Shown here piece by piece: positions 35,831 through 45,209 of a stretch of DNA of 64,000 bases; the first letter of the stretch is position 1; each line of letters opens with the position of its first letter. Position numbers and translations under genes: made by a program. The notes under the pieces were generated by a model that made no database searches, had not been told where the DNA came from, and saw nothing but the letters and a program-made list of their open reading frames with translations. Source of the stretch: Yoonia vestfoldensis. GTDB lineage: Bacteria; Pseudomonadota; Alphaproteobacteria; Rhodobacterales; Rhodobacteraceae. The stretch is taken from assembly GCF_002158905.1 (NCBI RefSeq), contig NZ_CP021431.1, positions 3,736,001 to 3,800,000 on the forward strand, in the 5' to 3' direction.

Positions 35831-38800
35831 CCGGCATGGATACGCTGTTCTTTCGCCAGCCCCGTCTTGTGATGTTGGCGCTGTTGGTGATCCTGTCGGC
35901 GGGGGCCTCTGCGCTGGTGTCCATCGGGCGGCAGGAAGACCCGACCATCACCAATATCTTTGCCACCGTCACGACCGTTTTCCCCGGCGCCGACCCCGCG
36001 CGGGTCGAGGCGCTGGTCACCGCCAAGATCGAAACCGAATTGCGAACCATCCCCGAGATTGCCGAAATCGCCTCGACCTCGGCCACGGGCATATCGGTCA
36101 TCGCGGTTGAATTGGTGGAAACGATCCCGCCCGCAGCGATCGAACAGATCTGGGCGCAGGTCCGCGATTCCGTCGCCGATGCGCAGCGCGATTTCCCCGC
36201 CGGCGTGCGCGAACCGGCTTTCGACAGTGACGGCGCGGGCGGCTATGCTGCGATCTTTGCGCTGACCATGCCGGATGGTTTCAGCCTGACCCGCGCGGCG
36301 CGCGAGGCCGAGGCGCTGGCGGATCATCTGCGCCGCATGCCGGGCACCGCCATGGTCGATCTGCATGGCCTGCCCGAAGAAGAAGTGCTGGTCACCCTTG
36401 CTCCCGACCGGATCGCCGCGCTGGGCATGACGGCAGATCAGGTCTCTGCCGCCATCCGCGCCGCCGATGCCAAGGTGCAGGCCGGGCGGTTGCGCGGCGA
36501 TGTCACCGATCTGGTGCTGGGCATCACCGGCGAGATCACCTCGCTGGACCGTCTGCGCGCGGTTGTGCTGCGCGAGGATGCGCAAGGCCGCGTCACCTTG
36601 CTGGGCGATGTGGCCGAGATCACCCGCGGCCCGCGCGCGCCGATGGCCGAGGCGGCTTTGTTTCAGGGCCGTCCGGCGATCCTTGTCTCGGCCAAGCTCA
36701 GCGAGGGTTTGCAGGTCGACCGCTGGATGGCCGCCATCCGCGCGGCCGTGGCGACACAGGCCGATAATCTGCCTTGGGGGCTGGCCATCGACACTGTCTT
36801 TGACCAAAGCCGCTATACATCCGACCGGCTGGCCGAGGTCGGCACGAATATGGCCATCGGCGTGGCTCTTGTGGTTGCGGTGCTGTTCGTCACCTTGGGC
36901 GCACGCTCTGCGCTGATCGTGGCGATGGTGCTGCCGGTGGTGACGCTGGCCTCGGTTGCGACGCTGAACGCGCTGGCCGTGCCGATCCATCAGATGAGCG
37001 TGACCGGATTGATCGTGGCGCTTGGCCTGCTGGTCGATGCCGCCATCGTCATGACCGACGAGGTCGGCAAACGCCTGCGTGCCGGGCTGTCGCGGCTGGC
37101 GGCTGTTGCAGGATCGGTGCGCCGGCTGACGATGCCGCTGGCGGCCTCGACCGTCACGACGATCCTGTCGTTCATGCCGCTGCTCTTGCTGCCGGGGCCT
37201 GCGGGGGATTTCATGGGGTCGATTGCGATTGCCGTGATCGTCATGCTGGGCTGGTCCTTTATCGTTGCCATCACGATCACCCCCGCGATTGCCGGGCATT
37301 GGCTGGTGGCGCGCGACGGTGTTGCGCCGCGTCCCGGTCTGTTGATGCGCGGCTTTCGCGCGGCGATGGCCCTCTCGCTGGCTAACCCGTGGCGGAGTGT
37401 CGCGCTGTCGCTGATCCTGCCGGTGCTGGGGTTTTTATCCCTGCCCGGCCTGACCCCGCAATTCTTTCCCGGTGTGGACCGCGACCAGTTTCATATCGAG
37501 CTTGATATGCCCCGTGGCACCGGCATCGGTGAAACGCTGCGGGTGGTGCGCGCCGTTGATGCGGTGCTGGCGGCCGAGGACGACATCCGCGACGTGGCTT
37601 GGGTGGTGGGCCGGTCCGCGCCTGCGTTTTATTACAACATGGTCGGGGGCCGCGATCAGGCGCCGGCCTTTGCCGAGGCGCTGATCCGCACCGCATCGCC
37701 CGCCGCGACCCAGCGGCTGCTGGAAAGCCTGCAATCCGCGCTGCCGCCGCAATTCCTGCAAGCGCGGTTCGTGATCCGTGGCCTGACCCAAGGGCCGCCG
37801 GTCAATGCGCCGCTGGAATTGCGCCTTGTCGGGCAGGAAATCGACGCGCTGCGCCTTGCGGGCGATGATCTGCGCGCGCGGCTGGCTGCGGTATCTTCCG
37901 TGGCCGTGGTGCGCACTGGCGTGGCAGGCGGCACCCCCAAGCTGACGCTGAACGTGGATGAGGCGCGCGCCCGTCTGCTGGGGCTCGACCTTGGCCAGAT
38001 CGCCCGCCAGATGGAGGCCGGGCTGGAAGGCGTCACCGGCGGATCGCTGCTGGAAGGGACCGAGGAATTGCCGGTCCGTGTCCGCCTTGGCGCAGGGCTG
38101 CGCGGTGATCCGGTGGCCATCGGCGATATGCCGATCCTGCCACCCGGTGCGGCCCGGATCGCGGCGGCGGGCCAGTTTCCCGCCGTGCCCCTGTCGACGC
38201 TGGGCAGCCTGCGGATGGAGCCATCCGAAAGCACGATCACCCGCCGCAATGGCGAGAGGATCAATAATGTGCAGGCCTTTTTGATGCCGGGCGTTTTGCC
38301 TGCCGTGGCACTGGCCGAGGCGATGGCGTTGCTTGACGCGGGCGGTTTTACCCTACCGCAGGGGGTCCGGCTGGAAACCGGTGGCGATTCCGATGCGCGC
38401 GACAGCACGGTGCAGGCGCTGATCGCCCCTTTGGGGCTGATCATCACCCTGTCGATCGCAGTGGTGGTGGTGACGTTCAATTCCTTCCGCCTGACGCTGA
38501 TCGCTTTTACAGTGGCCTTTTTGTCGGCGGGGCTGTCGATGCTGGCGCTGGCGGTGTTCAATTATCCGTTCGGGATCACCGCGATCATCGGGGTGATCGG
38601 GTCGATCGGCGTATCGATCAATGCCGCGCTGATCGTGCTGTCGGGACTGCAAGAGGATGCGGGCGCACGCGCCGGTGACCGCGCGGCGATGGTCGATGTG
38701 GTGGCCGGATCGGCGCGGCATATCACCTCGACCACGATCACGACGTTCGGTGGGTTCCTGCCGTTGATCGTGGCGGGCGGCGGGTTCTGGCCGCCTTTCG

Positions 38801-38925
38801 CCATGTCGGTCGCTGGTGGCGTCGCCTTGTCGGTGACGCTGGCCTTTGCCTTCACGCCCCAGATGTTCGCCTTGACCCTGTCGCGCGGCACGGGGCCTGT
38901 GATCGCCAGAAAGATGCCACAATAA
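35827..38925 (+). CDS. RND family efflux permease (AcrB/HAE1-like)
   Basis: A 1032-residue inner-membrane pump of the AcrB superfamily with two sets of six membrane segments (about 12-30 and 335-510; 865-1010) and two large periplasmic loops. Seen: GRQEDPTITNIFATVTTVFPGADPARVE near the N-terminus, and the TM4 proton-relay segment TGLIVALGLLVDAAIVMTDEV with its Asp pair. Family relatives with this kind of N-terminus (QEDP) export drugs or other lipophilic compounds; the substrate is unknown. GTG 35827 overlaps the adaptor stop; ATG 35836 is possible. Confidence 0.94.
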   Translation: MTGMDTLFFRQPRLVMLALLVILSAGASALVSIGRQEDPTITNIFATVTTVFPGADPARVEALVTAKIETELRTIPEIAEIASTSATGISVIAVELVETIPPAAIEQIWAQVRDSVADAQRDFPAGVREPAFDSDGAGGYAAIFALTMPDGFSLTRAAREAEALADHLRRMPGTAMVDLHGLPEEEVLVTLAPDRIAALGMTADQVSAAIRAADAKVQAGRLRGDVTDLVLGITGEITSLDRLRAVVLREDAQGRVTLLGDVAEITRGPRAPMAEAALFQGRPAILVSAKLSEGLQVDRWMAAIRAAVATQADNLPWGLAIDTVFDQSRYTSDRLAEVGTNMAIGVALVVAVLFVTLGARSALIVAMVLPVVTLASVATLNALAVPIHQMSVTGLIVALGLLVDAAIVMTDEVGKRLRAGLSRLAAVAGSVRRLTMPLAASTVTTILSFMPLLLLPGPAGDFMGSIAIAVIVMLGWSFIVAITITPAIAGHWLVARDGVAPRPGLLMRGFRAAMALSLANPWRSVALSLILPVLGFLSLPGLTPQFFPGVDRDQFHIELDMPRGTGIGETLRVVRAVDAVLAAEDDIRDVAWVVGRSAPAFYYNMVGGRDQAPAFAEALIRTASPAATQRLLESLQSALPPQFLQARFVIRGLTQGPPVNAPLELRLVGQEIDALRLAGDDLRARLAAVSSVAVVRTGVAGGTPKLTLNVDEARARLLGLDLGQIARQMEAGLEGVTGGSLLEGTEELPVRVRLGAGLRGDPVAIGDMPILPPGAARIAAAGQFPAVPLSTLGSLRMEPSESTITRRNGERINNVQAFLMPGVLPAVALAEAMALLDAGGFTLPQGVRLETGGDSDARDSTVQALIAPLGLIITLSIAVVVVTFNSFRLTLIAFTVAFLSAGLSMLALAVFNYPFGITAIIGVIGSIGVSINAALIVLSGLQEDAGARAGDRAAMVDVVAGSARHITSTTITTFGGFLPLIVAGGGFWPPFAMSVAGGVALSVTLAFAFTPQMFALTLSRGTGPVIARKMPQ

Positions 38926-39021
38926 GACAAAGCGCAATTCTGCAAGCCATCGCCTGCCGCGCCTCGCGCAAAGCTGATGATGCGCGTTGTTGTCGGGGCT
39001 GAAAATGGCTAGACAATCGAT

Positions 39022-39363
39022 ATGCAGCTGTTTCGTAATCTTCTGATCTATAGCCTGATCGCCGTCATCCTGCCCTGGGGTGCCTTGGCGCAAGCGGCCG
39101 CGCCGCAGGCCTTGTTCAGCGTGGTTCCTGCCAGCAGTGAAATCACGCAAGCGTCGGATGCGGCCGTGCATGTTACGGCCAAGCAAAAACGCTGCCGTGT
39201 GGCGATCCTGACCGGCGCGCCCTGTTTCGCGGCGATCATCGCGCAGGGGCGCGCGGCGATCAGCGGCGATCTGCAAGAACGTGACGCGCTGTTCATGGCT
39301 GCGATCACCTTGCCCAAAGGGGTGACGACCGGCGGCTTTCTGGACCCGCCGCGCCAAGGCTGA
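39022..39363 (+). CDS. Small exported protein of unknown function
   Basis: A 113-residue product with a Sec signal peptide (FRNLLIYSLIAVILPWGALAQA). The mature ~90 residues contain two cysteines in KRCRVAILTGAPCFAA that could form a disulfide, then a hydrophobic helix and a glycine/proline-rich end. I do not recognise a family. It lies 59 bases before the L,D-transpeptidase gene in the same direction and may share its transcript. Confidence 0.6.
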   Translation: MQLFRNLLIYSLIAVILPWGALAQAAAPQALFSVVPASSEITQASDAAVHVTAKQKRCRVAILTGAPCFAAIIAQGRAAISGDLQERDALFMAAITLPKGVTTGGFLDPPRQG

Positions 39364-39422
39364 TCTTCGCTGCCGCGCTGCTGCGTGGCGATCCCGAATT
39401 TCAGCCACCAAGGACCAGACAT

Positions 39423-40133
39423 ATGTTGAAACGACGCAGCTTTCTTGCCGGAGGCGCGGCGCTGGGGCTTTCTGCCTGCGGGTTGCCCGCGCGCGATATG
39501 GCCCCGCCGCTATCCCCCCGTATCCCACCGCAAGCGCCGGTGATGCCGCCGCTGCCCGCGCATTACGGCGCGATCACGGATGAACCTTTCCCGATCCCCG
39601 CCCTGCCCGAAAATGTCGTGCCGCCGCATCTGTGGCGGCAAGAGGTGGACAATCCCTTTCCACATGACCCGCCCGGCACGATCATCGTCGATCCCGATGC
39701 GGGCTTTCTGCATCTGGTGGGCCAGAACGGCCGCGCGATGCGCTATGGGGCTGGCACCGGTGCCGATGCTTTTGCATGGAGCGGCGACGCCCGCCTGCAA
39801 TTCTGCCGCAGCTGGCCCCGCTGGCGCGCGCCTGACCAGATGATCGCCCGCCAGCCGGAGCTGGCACCCTATTCCGTCGCCAATGGCGGCATGGCGCCGG
39901 GGCCGGGCAATCCGCTGGGCGCGCGGGCGCTGTATCTGTTCCAGAATGGCGAGGATACGCTTTACCGGATTCATGGCGCCTGCGAGCCGGAATATCTGGG
40001 GCAGGCGGTATCGTCGGGCTGCGTGCGGTTGCTGGATCATGATGTGATCGATCTGCATGAAAGGGTGCAGCATGGCACCACGATCCGGGTGCTGCCATCG
40101 CTCGCGCCAGCGCGGTTTGCAGGGCTTTATTAG
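39423..40133 (+). CDS. L,D-transpeptidase (YkuD) lipoprotein
   Basis: A 236-residue cell-wall enzyme. The N-terminus is a twin-arginine-like lipoprotein signal (KRRSFLAGGAALGLSAC, lipobox LSAC). After a proline-rich spacer (about 25-65) comes the YkuD domain: GTIIVDPDAGFLHLV, the catalytic His in YRIHGACEPEYLG, and the nucleophile Cys in SSGCVRLLDHDVIDL. It forms 3-3 peptidoglycan cross-links or attaches proteins to the wall. The extended hydrophobic n-region and proline spacer place the enzyme at the membrane, reaching into the periplasm. Confidence 0.92.
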   Translation: MLKRRSFLAGGAALGLSACGLPARDMAPPLSPRIPPQAPVMPPLPAHYGAITDEPFPIPALPENVVPPHLWRQEVDNPFPHDPPGTIIVDPDAGFLHLVGQNGRAMRYGAGTGADAFAWSGDARLQFCRSWPRWRAPDQMIARQPELAPYSVANGGMAPGPGNPLGARALYLFQNGEDTLYRIHGACEPEYLGQAVSSGCVRLLDHDVIDLHERVQHGTTIRVLPSLAPARFAGLY

Positions 40134-40140
40134 ACCGCCG

Positions 40141-40533
40141 CTAGACCCCGGCAGCCGGTTCGTCATTGGCGATGTCGAACCTTTCCGCCATGTCTTGCGA
40201 GATCACGCCCGAATGCAAGGCCAGCAGGATCAGTTTTTCGTCAAAGGCAGCCTCGCCCGCGATTGCGGCAGTGATGCGCTGATCGGCATGGGCGGCGGCA
40301 TCGGGGCCGTTGACGGCCACGAATTGCGCCTGTTCCAGCACGCAATAGGCCAACAGCTGTGCGGCATCGGCCATGGTCTTGTCGGTCAGCGCCGCATGTT
40401 TGCGGCGCAGTTGCAGGATTGTCAGCTTGACCGGTTCTGGGATCAGCAGCGGATGCAGCCCCGCCGCCCTAAGCGCCGCGTCAAGCGCCGTCAGGTCCGA
40501 GGACCGGCCGAACATGTCGAAAAATCGCAGCAT
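40141..40533 (-). CDS. Hypothetical protein following an amino-acid ABC transporter
   Basis: A 130-residue, probably cytoplasmic, helix-rich protein (SDLTALDAALRAAGLHPLLIPEPVKLTILQLRRKHAALTDKTMADAAQLLAYCVLEQAQF). I recognise no domain. It is read in the same direction as the ABC transporter and begins 65 bases after its ATPase gene, so it could be the last gene of that operon. ATG 40533 follows a GGAAACC ribosome-like site; the frame is open to 40590. Confidence 0.7.
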   Translation of the reverse strand: MLRFFDMFGRSSDLTALDAALRAAGLHPLLIPEPVKLTILQLRRKHAALTDKTMADAAQLLAYCVLEQAQFVAVNGPDAAAHADQRITAAIAGEAAFDEKLILLALHSGVISQDMAERFDIANDEPAAGV

Positions 40534-40598
40534 GGTTTCCGATAACAGGTTCCGTTGCGGGCTGCACGCAAAGCTTGCGCCCCGCGTCACCTTTCAGC

Positions 40599-41348
40599 TC
40601 ATAACCTGCCCGAGGCGATGATCCGTTGCAAAAACGCCTTTGTGCGCGGCTCTTGCGGGGTGCCGAACAGGCGGTCGGGCGTGTCCTGTTCAAGGATCAC
40701 ACCGCCATCCAGAAAGGCCACACGGTCGGCGCAATCGCGCGCGAACCCCATTTCATGCGTGACGATCATCATCGTCATCCCCTCATCTTTCAGGCCCCGG
40801 ATGATGGCCAGCACCTCGCCCACCAGTTCAGGGTCCAGCGCGGCGGTGATTTCATCCAGCAGCAAAACATCGGGGCGGGTCATCAGGGCGCGCGCGATGG
40901 CGATGCGCTGTTGCTGCCCGCCCGACAATTGTTCGGGATAGGATGCGGCAAAGCCTGCCATGCCGAACCGCGCCAGCACCTCGCGCCCGCGGTCCTCGAC
41001 CTCGGCGCGCGACTGGCCCTGCACGCGGCGCGGGGCCAGCGTGATATTGTCCAGCACATTCATATGCGGAAACAGGTTGTAGGATTGAAACACGATCGCC
41101 ACGCGTTTTTGCAGCCCGGTCTTGCCGAAGGCCGGATCATCGACCGGCACACCGTCCAGTCGGATCGTGCCGTAATCATGATCCACCAGCCGGTTGACGC
41201 AGCGCAGCAGGGTGGATTTGCCCGAGCCTGACGCGCCGATCAGGCAGACAACCTCATGCGGGGCGATGCGCAGGCTGACGCGGTCCAGCACCAGCTTGTC
41301 ACCGAAATATTTGGTGACGCTGTCGATCTCGATCATGGGGGTGGTCAT
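40599..41348 (-). CDS. Amino acid ABC transporter ATP-binding protein
   Basis: A 249-residue ATPase of the polar amino acid (HisP/GlnQ) type. Walker A is GASGSGKST (about 36-44), the Q-loop is VFQSYNLFPHMNVLDNI, the signature LSGGQQQRIAIARAL, Walker B LLLDEITAALDPE, and the switch His lies in MMIVTHEMGFARD. The helix-rich LAPRRVQGQSRAE region is typical of this subfamily. It lies four bases after the permease gene and completes the operon SBP-permease-ATPase. Confidence 0.95.
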   Translation of the reverse strand: MTTPMIEIDSVTKYFGDKLVLDRVSLRIAPHEVVCLIGASGSGKSTLLRCVNRLVDHDYGTIRLDGVPVDDPAFGKTGLQKRVAIVFQSYNLFPHMNVLDNITLAPRRVQGQSRAEVEDRGREVLARFGMAGFAASYPEQLSGGQQQRIAIARALMTRPDVLLLDEITAALDPELVGEVLAIIRGLKDEGMTMMIVTHEMGFARDCADRVAFLDGGVILEQDTPDRLFGTPQEPRTKAFLQRIIASGRL

Positions 41349-41352
41349 GCGG

Positions 41353-42243
41353 TCATCCGGCGATTTGCAGGCGACGTTCGCGGTCGCGCCTTGTCAGGTA
41401 ATCCGCCAGCCGCGCCATGGGAATGGTCGCCAGCAGAAACAGCCCCGCCGCCACGATCAGCGACGAATAATTGAAGGTCGAAGCCGTGTAGATCTGCGCC
41501 TCGCGCACTGCGTCACGCACGCCGATCACCGACAGCAGCGCCACATCCTTTTGCAAGGCCACGACGATATTCATCAGCGCGGGCACCACATTGCGCAAAG
41601 CCTGCGGCAGGATCGCATAGCGCAGCGTCTGCCATTCGCTCAGCCCCAGCGATTTGGCGGCGGCGCGCTGACCTTCATGCACGGCGTCGATGCCCGAGCG
41701 GTAGATTTCCGCAACATAGGCCGCATAGCTGAGCACCATGGCGACCGCACCCCAGAACAGGCCCGAATTGGGCAGGCCCGGCAGGTTCAGCGCGGGGATG
41801 CCAAAGCCGAACAAAAGCACCAGCAGCAGCACCGGCACACCACGGAAAATGTCGATATAGATCACCACCATCAACCGAAACGGCGCGAACCACGGCGCGC
41901 GCAGGCTGCGCACGACCGCCAGCACCAAAGCCCAGAGCAGCACACAGGCCAGCACCGTCAGCCAGACCTGCATATTCACCCAGAACCCTTGCAGCACACG
42001 CGGAAAGGCCGCGATCATCGCGTCGATGCTGAAAAATTGCAGCTTGATCCGCGCCCATTGTTCGGCCGACGTCACGACCCAGGCGATCAGCCCAAAGACC
42101 ACCACGACGCTGATCCCGCCGATGGCGGCGGGGATCATCGCTTCTTTCCAGTTGAAACCACGGCGGGGCGGCGGCGGGGGTGGTCCCCGCCGTGCTGGAT
42201 CATTGGCCGCAGCTTGTGGCGCGGCGACGTTGCTATCCGTCAT
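41353..42243 (-). CDS. Amino acid ABC transporter permease
   Basis: A 296-residue HisM-type permease. A proline-rich cytoplasmic N-terminus (RRGPPPPPPRRG, about 19-30) precedes the first membrane segment; about five to six segments follow. The EAA loop is EGQRAAAKSLGLSEWQTLRYAILPQALRNVVPAL. YIDIFRGVPVLLLVLLFGFG is the usual early family motif. Only one permease gene is present, so it probably works as a homodimer. Its ATG overlaps the stop of the binding-protein gene (ATGA). Confidence 0.93.
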   Translation of the reverse strand: MTDSNVAAPQAAANDPARRGPPPPPPRRGFNWKEAMIPAAIGGISVVVVFGLIAWVVTSAEQWARIKLQFFSIDAMIAAFPRVLQGFWVNMQVWLTVLACVLLWALVLAVVRSLRAPWFAPFRLMVVIYIDIFRGVPVLLLVLLFGFGIPALNLPGLPNSGLFWGAVAMVLSYAAYVAEIYRSGIDAVHEGQRAAAKSLGLSEWQTLRYAILPQALRNVVPALMNIVVALQKDVALLSVIGVRDAVREAQIYTASTFNYSSLIVAAGLFLLATIPMARLADYLTRRDRERRLQIAG

Positions 42244-43085
42244 TCCGCGATGATCGGCAGGTCCGGATCGGCGACCAGATAGGTGGCGACCAGATCATCA
42301 ACCACGCCGCGCGCGATGATCTCGCTCAGCGCGGCGTCCACCCAAGGCACCAGCGGGCTGCCGAATTCGAACAAAAGCCCATGGCCATTGTCGTTTTCAT
42401 CGGCAGGGACAAGGGCGACGATGCTGGCATCGGGCACCTGCACGGCGGTCATGAACAAGGCCGTCGGCAAAGCCGCCAGGGTCGCGTCGATCTGGCCGGC
42501 TTGGAGCGCCTGGAATACATCGACCTGCTCGTTATAGATCGCGGCATCATCGACGCCGAGGATATTGACCAGATAATCGTTATCCGTCGTCCCGATCACA
42601 GCGCCCCAGCGCAGACCGCGCAGATCGGCAAAGCTGGTGGCGGTTTCGGCGGCGGTGCCGGGCAGCGCGATCACCGCCTTGTCAGGCTGGAAATAGACCT
42701 GGCTAAAGCTGACGATTTCTTTGCGCGGTTCGGTCACGGAAATCTGCTGGATCGCGAAATCATAGGGTTTTGCCCCCGGCGCGATGGTTTGATCAAAGGT
42801 CTGTCCGACCCAGACAACCTGTTCGGGCGCAAAGCCCAGCTCTGCGGCGAGCGCATAGACCAGCCCGTTCTCGAACCCTTCGCCCCCGGCGGGATCGTTG
42901 TTCAGCATCCAGGGCGGATAGACCGGATCGCCGGTGCCGACGGTCAGAAACCCCGGCGTCGTCAGGCGCGGGTCCATCGGCGTGTTTTCCTGTGCCTGTG
43001 CCATCAGCGGCAATGTGGCGACCAGCGCCCCTGCAAATAACGCCAGCACCCCACGTCGCGCCGCGTCGGTCATGTAATCCGTCAT
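42240..43085 (-). CDS. Amino acid ABC transporter substrate-binding protein
   Basis: A 281-residue periplasmic protein (SBP_bac_3 type). The signal peptide is RRGVLALFAGALVATLPLMAQAQ. The ligand domain opens with GFLTVGTGDPVYPPWMLNNDPAGGEGFENGLVYALAAELG and includes the hinge block PYDFAIQQISVTEPRKEIVSFSQVYF. The ligand is probably a polar amino acid, identity unknown. ATG 43085 follows an AAAGGA ribosome site; ATG 43073 would drop four residues. It is the first gene of the ABC operon. Confidence 0.92.
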   Translation of the reverse strand: MTDYMTDAARRGVLALFAGALVATLPLMAQAQENTPMDPRLTTPGFLTVGTGDPVYPPWMLNNDPAGGEGFENGLVYALAAELGFAPEQVVWVGQTFDQTIAPGAKPYDFAIQQISVTEPRKEIVSFSQVYFQPDKAVIALPGTAAETATSFADLRGLRWGAVIGTTDNDYLVNILGVDDAAIYNEQVDVFQALQAGQIDATLAALPTALFMTAVQVPDASIVALVPADENDNGHGLLFEFGSPLVPWVDAALSEIIARGVVDDLVATYLVADPDLPIIAE

Positions 43086-43247
43086 GAATGATCCTTTCAT
43101 CTGTGCCGACATCCCCGAATGGCGTGCGGTTCCGGCAAATTCGCCTGCTTGCGGGATATGGTCAAGCATGATGCTGCACGGCAAGGCCATTCCCCTGCCG
43201 TGCAGCGCCGTTGGATCATCATCTGCCCAAAAGCGGGGCAATCACTG

Positions 43248-44390
43248 TCAGCCTTGGGCGGGCACCAGGCGCAACAGCGGCGCATCCTCGCCATCGGTCA
43301 GCACATAGATATAGCCGTCCTCTGGCCCGACCGCGACATCGCGGATGCGATAGCCCGCGCCGTCCAGCACGCGTTCGGGGTCTGATACCTGCGCGCCATC
43401 GACGGGAAAGACGCCAATGTATTGCTGGAACAGATTGCCGACCAGCAGATGCCCTTGCCAGTCGGGAAAGGCGTCACCGTCATAAAAGGTCATCCCCGAA
43501 GGCGGGAAATGGTCGTCCCGCCCCGGCCCCCAATGATAGGCTGGCGCCGCGAAACCGTCGGCATCCTGATGCGTGGGCGCGAATTGTTCGCCGGTGCGAT
43601 AATCGACACCATAAGCCGCCAAGGGCCAACCGAAGTTTTCACCCCGCGCGACGATATTGATCTCGTCACCGCCGGCTTCTCCATGTTCGGCCAGCCAGAT
43701 CTCGGACGTGTCGGGATGCAGGGTCATCGCCTGGATATTGCGGTGCCCATATGACCAGATCGCGGGGGCCGCACCTTGGGTATCCACGAAAGGGTTGTCA
43801 TCTGGCACCGTGCCATCCAGCCTCAGGCGGATCACGCTGCCATTCTCGCTGGACAGGTCCTGCGCGATATGGTCGGGGCCGAAATCTTTGAACGCGCGGT
43901 CGCCGGTGCCCATATAAATATGGCCGTCATGGATCACGATCCGCGATCCGTAATGCGCGGTGCTGTCGATGCCGGGGCTGACCTGAAACAGGGTTTCGAT
44001 CTCGGTCACGGTCCCGGCCTCTGTATCCAATGTGCCGCGTCCCAGATGGGTCGTCGTGCCGCCCGTGACGCTGCCCGCCCATGTCATATAGATCACGTTG
44101 TTATCCGCGAAATCGGGCGCAAGGGCGACATCAAGCAAACCCCCCTGACCTGCCGTGCTGACATCGGGCGCGCCGTCGAGTGCCGAAACCTCGCCGCTGC
44201 CCGCATCATAGAGCAGGAAAGTGCCGCCCTTTGCGGTCATCAGGATATCGCCGCCATCGGGCAGAAAGGTCATCGCCCAAGGCTGGTCCAGCCCCTCGGC
44301 CAGGGTTTCGACGTCATAGGATTGCGCAAGGACAGGTGCGCCCGTCATCAGCGCGATGGCGGCGGTCAGCGTTGCTGTCGTTTTCATCAT
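43248..44390 (-). CDS. PQQ-dependent sugar dehydrogenase (soluble aldose type)
   Basis: A 380-residue periplasmic beta-propeller protein with a signal peptide (TATLTAAIALMTGAPVLAQ). Motifs of the glucose/sorbosone dehydrogenase family are plain: LDQPWAMTFLPDGGDILMTAKGG, GGLLDVALAPDFADNNVIYMTWAG, HYGSRIVIHDGHIYMGTGDR and GHRNIQAMTLHPDTSEIWLAEHG, with catalytic His within the second block region. It would oxidise aldoses with PQQ; no pqq biosynthesis genes are in the window. AAGG lies six bases before the first ATG. It is divergent from the two-component system. Confidence 0.9.
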   Translation of the reverse strand: MMKTTATLTAAIALMTGAPVLAQSYDVETLAEGLDQPWAMTFLPDGGDILMTAKGGTFLLYDAGSGEVSALDGAPDVSTAGQGGLLDVALAPDFADNNVIYMTWAGSVTGGTTTHLGRGTLDTEAGTVTEIETLFQVSPGIDSTAHYGSRIVIHDGHIYMGTGDRAFKDFGPDHIAQDLSSENGSVIRLRLDGTVPDDNPFVDTQGAAPAIWSYGHRNIQAMTLHPDTSEIWLAEHGEAGGDEINIVARGENFGWPLAAYGVDYRTGEQFAPTHQDADGFAAPAYHWGPGRDDHFPPSGMTFYDGDAFPDWQGHLLVGNLFQQYIGVFPVDGAQVSDPERVLDGAGYRIRDVAVGPEDGYIYVLTDGEDAPLLRLVPAQG

Positions 44391-44528
44391 GATACCTTTC
44401 GTTTCATTATATTCGGGGCGCCAACGTCGTCTTGCAGGGCGCGTTCCATCACGAAGATGCCAGCGGCGGCGTGATCCTGTGGCCCCTTGGGACTTTACTT
44501 GGCGCGGCGGTTGGTCTCAAAAGTGGGG

Positions 44529-45209
44529 ATGAAGGTTCTTTTGGTCGAAGATAACCACGATATCGGCGAGGCCGTCGAGCGGCGTTTGCAGATGGCCGGC
44601 CATGTCGTGACATGGAACCGGACCGGTGATGATGTCGTCGCCATGCTGGAACATGACCCTGTCGATGCGGTCATTCTGGACCTGATGCTGCCTGCGGCAG
44701 ATGGTATCGCGATCCTGCGCCAGATCAGACGCCAGCAGCGTGATCTGCCCGTGCTGGTCATCACCGCAAGGGCGGAAATCGACGACAAGGTCAGCCTGCT
44801 GGACCTGGGCGCGGATGATTATCTGGTCAAACCCTTTGACATGCGCGAAATGGAGGCGCGTTTGCGCGCGCTGGTGCGCCGCCCCGCCGGGCAGTTCACC
44901 TCGATCCTGCAACTGGGCGATCTGCAGATGGACCCGGTCAATCGGATCGTCACCCAGGCCGGGCAGGTGATCGACCTTGGACGCCGCGAATGCGGCCTGC
45001 TCGAGGCGCTGATGACCCAGGCGGGCCGCGCCGTCACCCGCGAAAGGCTGATGTCGCGGCTGTCCCATCTCGAGGATGGCGGATCGGAAAATGCGCTGGA
45101 ATTGCTGGTCTCGCGTCTGCGCCGCAAGATCGCGGCCAGCAATGTCGAAGTCGTCACCATGCGCGGTGTCGGCTATATGGCGCGGGTGATGCCTGATGCG
45201 CAGACCTAG
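44529..45209 (+). CDS. tctD: Response regulator of the OmpR/TctD type
   Basis: A 226-residue response regulator. The receiver domain has the acidic pocket near the N-terminus (VEDN), phosphoacceptor Asp in AVILDLMLP (about 52), Thr in LVITARAE and Lys in DDYLVKPFDMREM. The winged-helix OmpR output domain ends with GSENALELLVSRLRRKIAASNVEVVTMRGVGYMA. It shares an overlap with the downstream kinase gene (start 45196 inside its 3' end) and precedes tctCBA, as in tricarboxylate-responsive TctD/TctE loci. ATG 44529 fits the family start; no strong ribosome site is seen. Confidence 0.9.
   Translation: MKVLLVEDNHDIGEAVERRLQMAGHVVTWNRTGDDVVAMLEHDPVDAVILDLMLPAADGIAILRQIRRQQRDLPVLVITARAEIDDKVSLLDLGADDYLVKPFDMREMEARLRALVRRPAGQFTSILQLGDLQMDPVNRIVTQAGQVIDLGRRECGLLEALMTQAGRAVTRERLMSRLSHLEDGGSENALELLVSRLRRKIAASNVEVVTMRGVGYMARVMPDAQT

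Noticed and set aside
35725..37299. 524-codon minus-strand frame opposite the RND pump
   Set aside because: Low-complexity Gly/Arg/Asp/His/Gln composition typical of an antisense frame; the pump on the other strand is unmistakable.
38353..39528. 391-codon minus-strand frame
   Set aside because: Antisense to the pump 3' end and the exported protein; no start site or motif.
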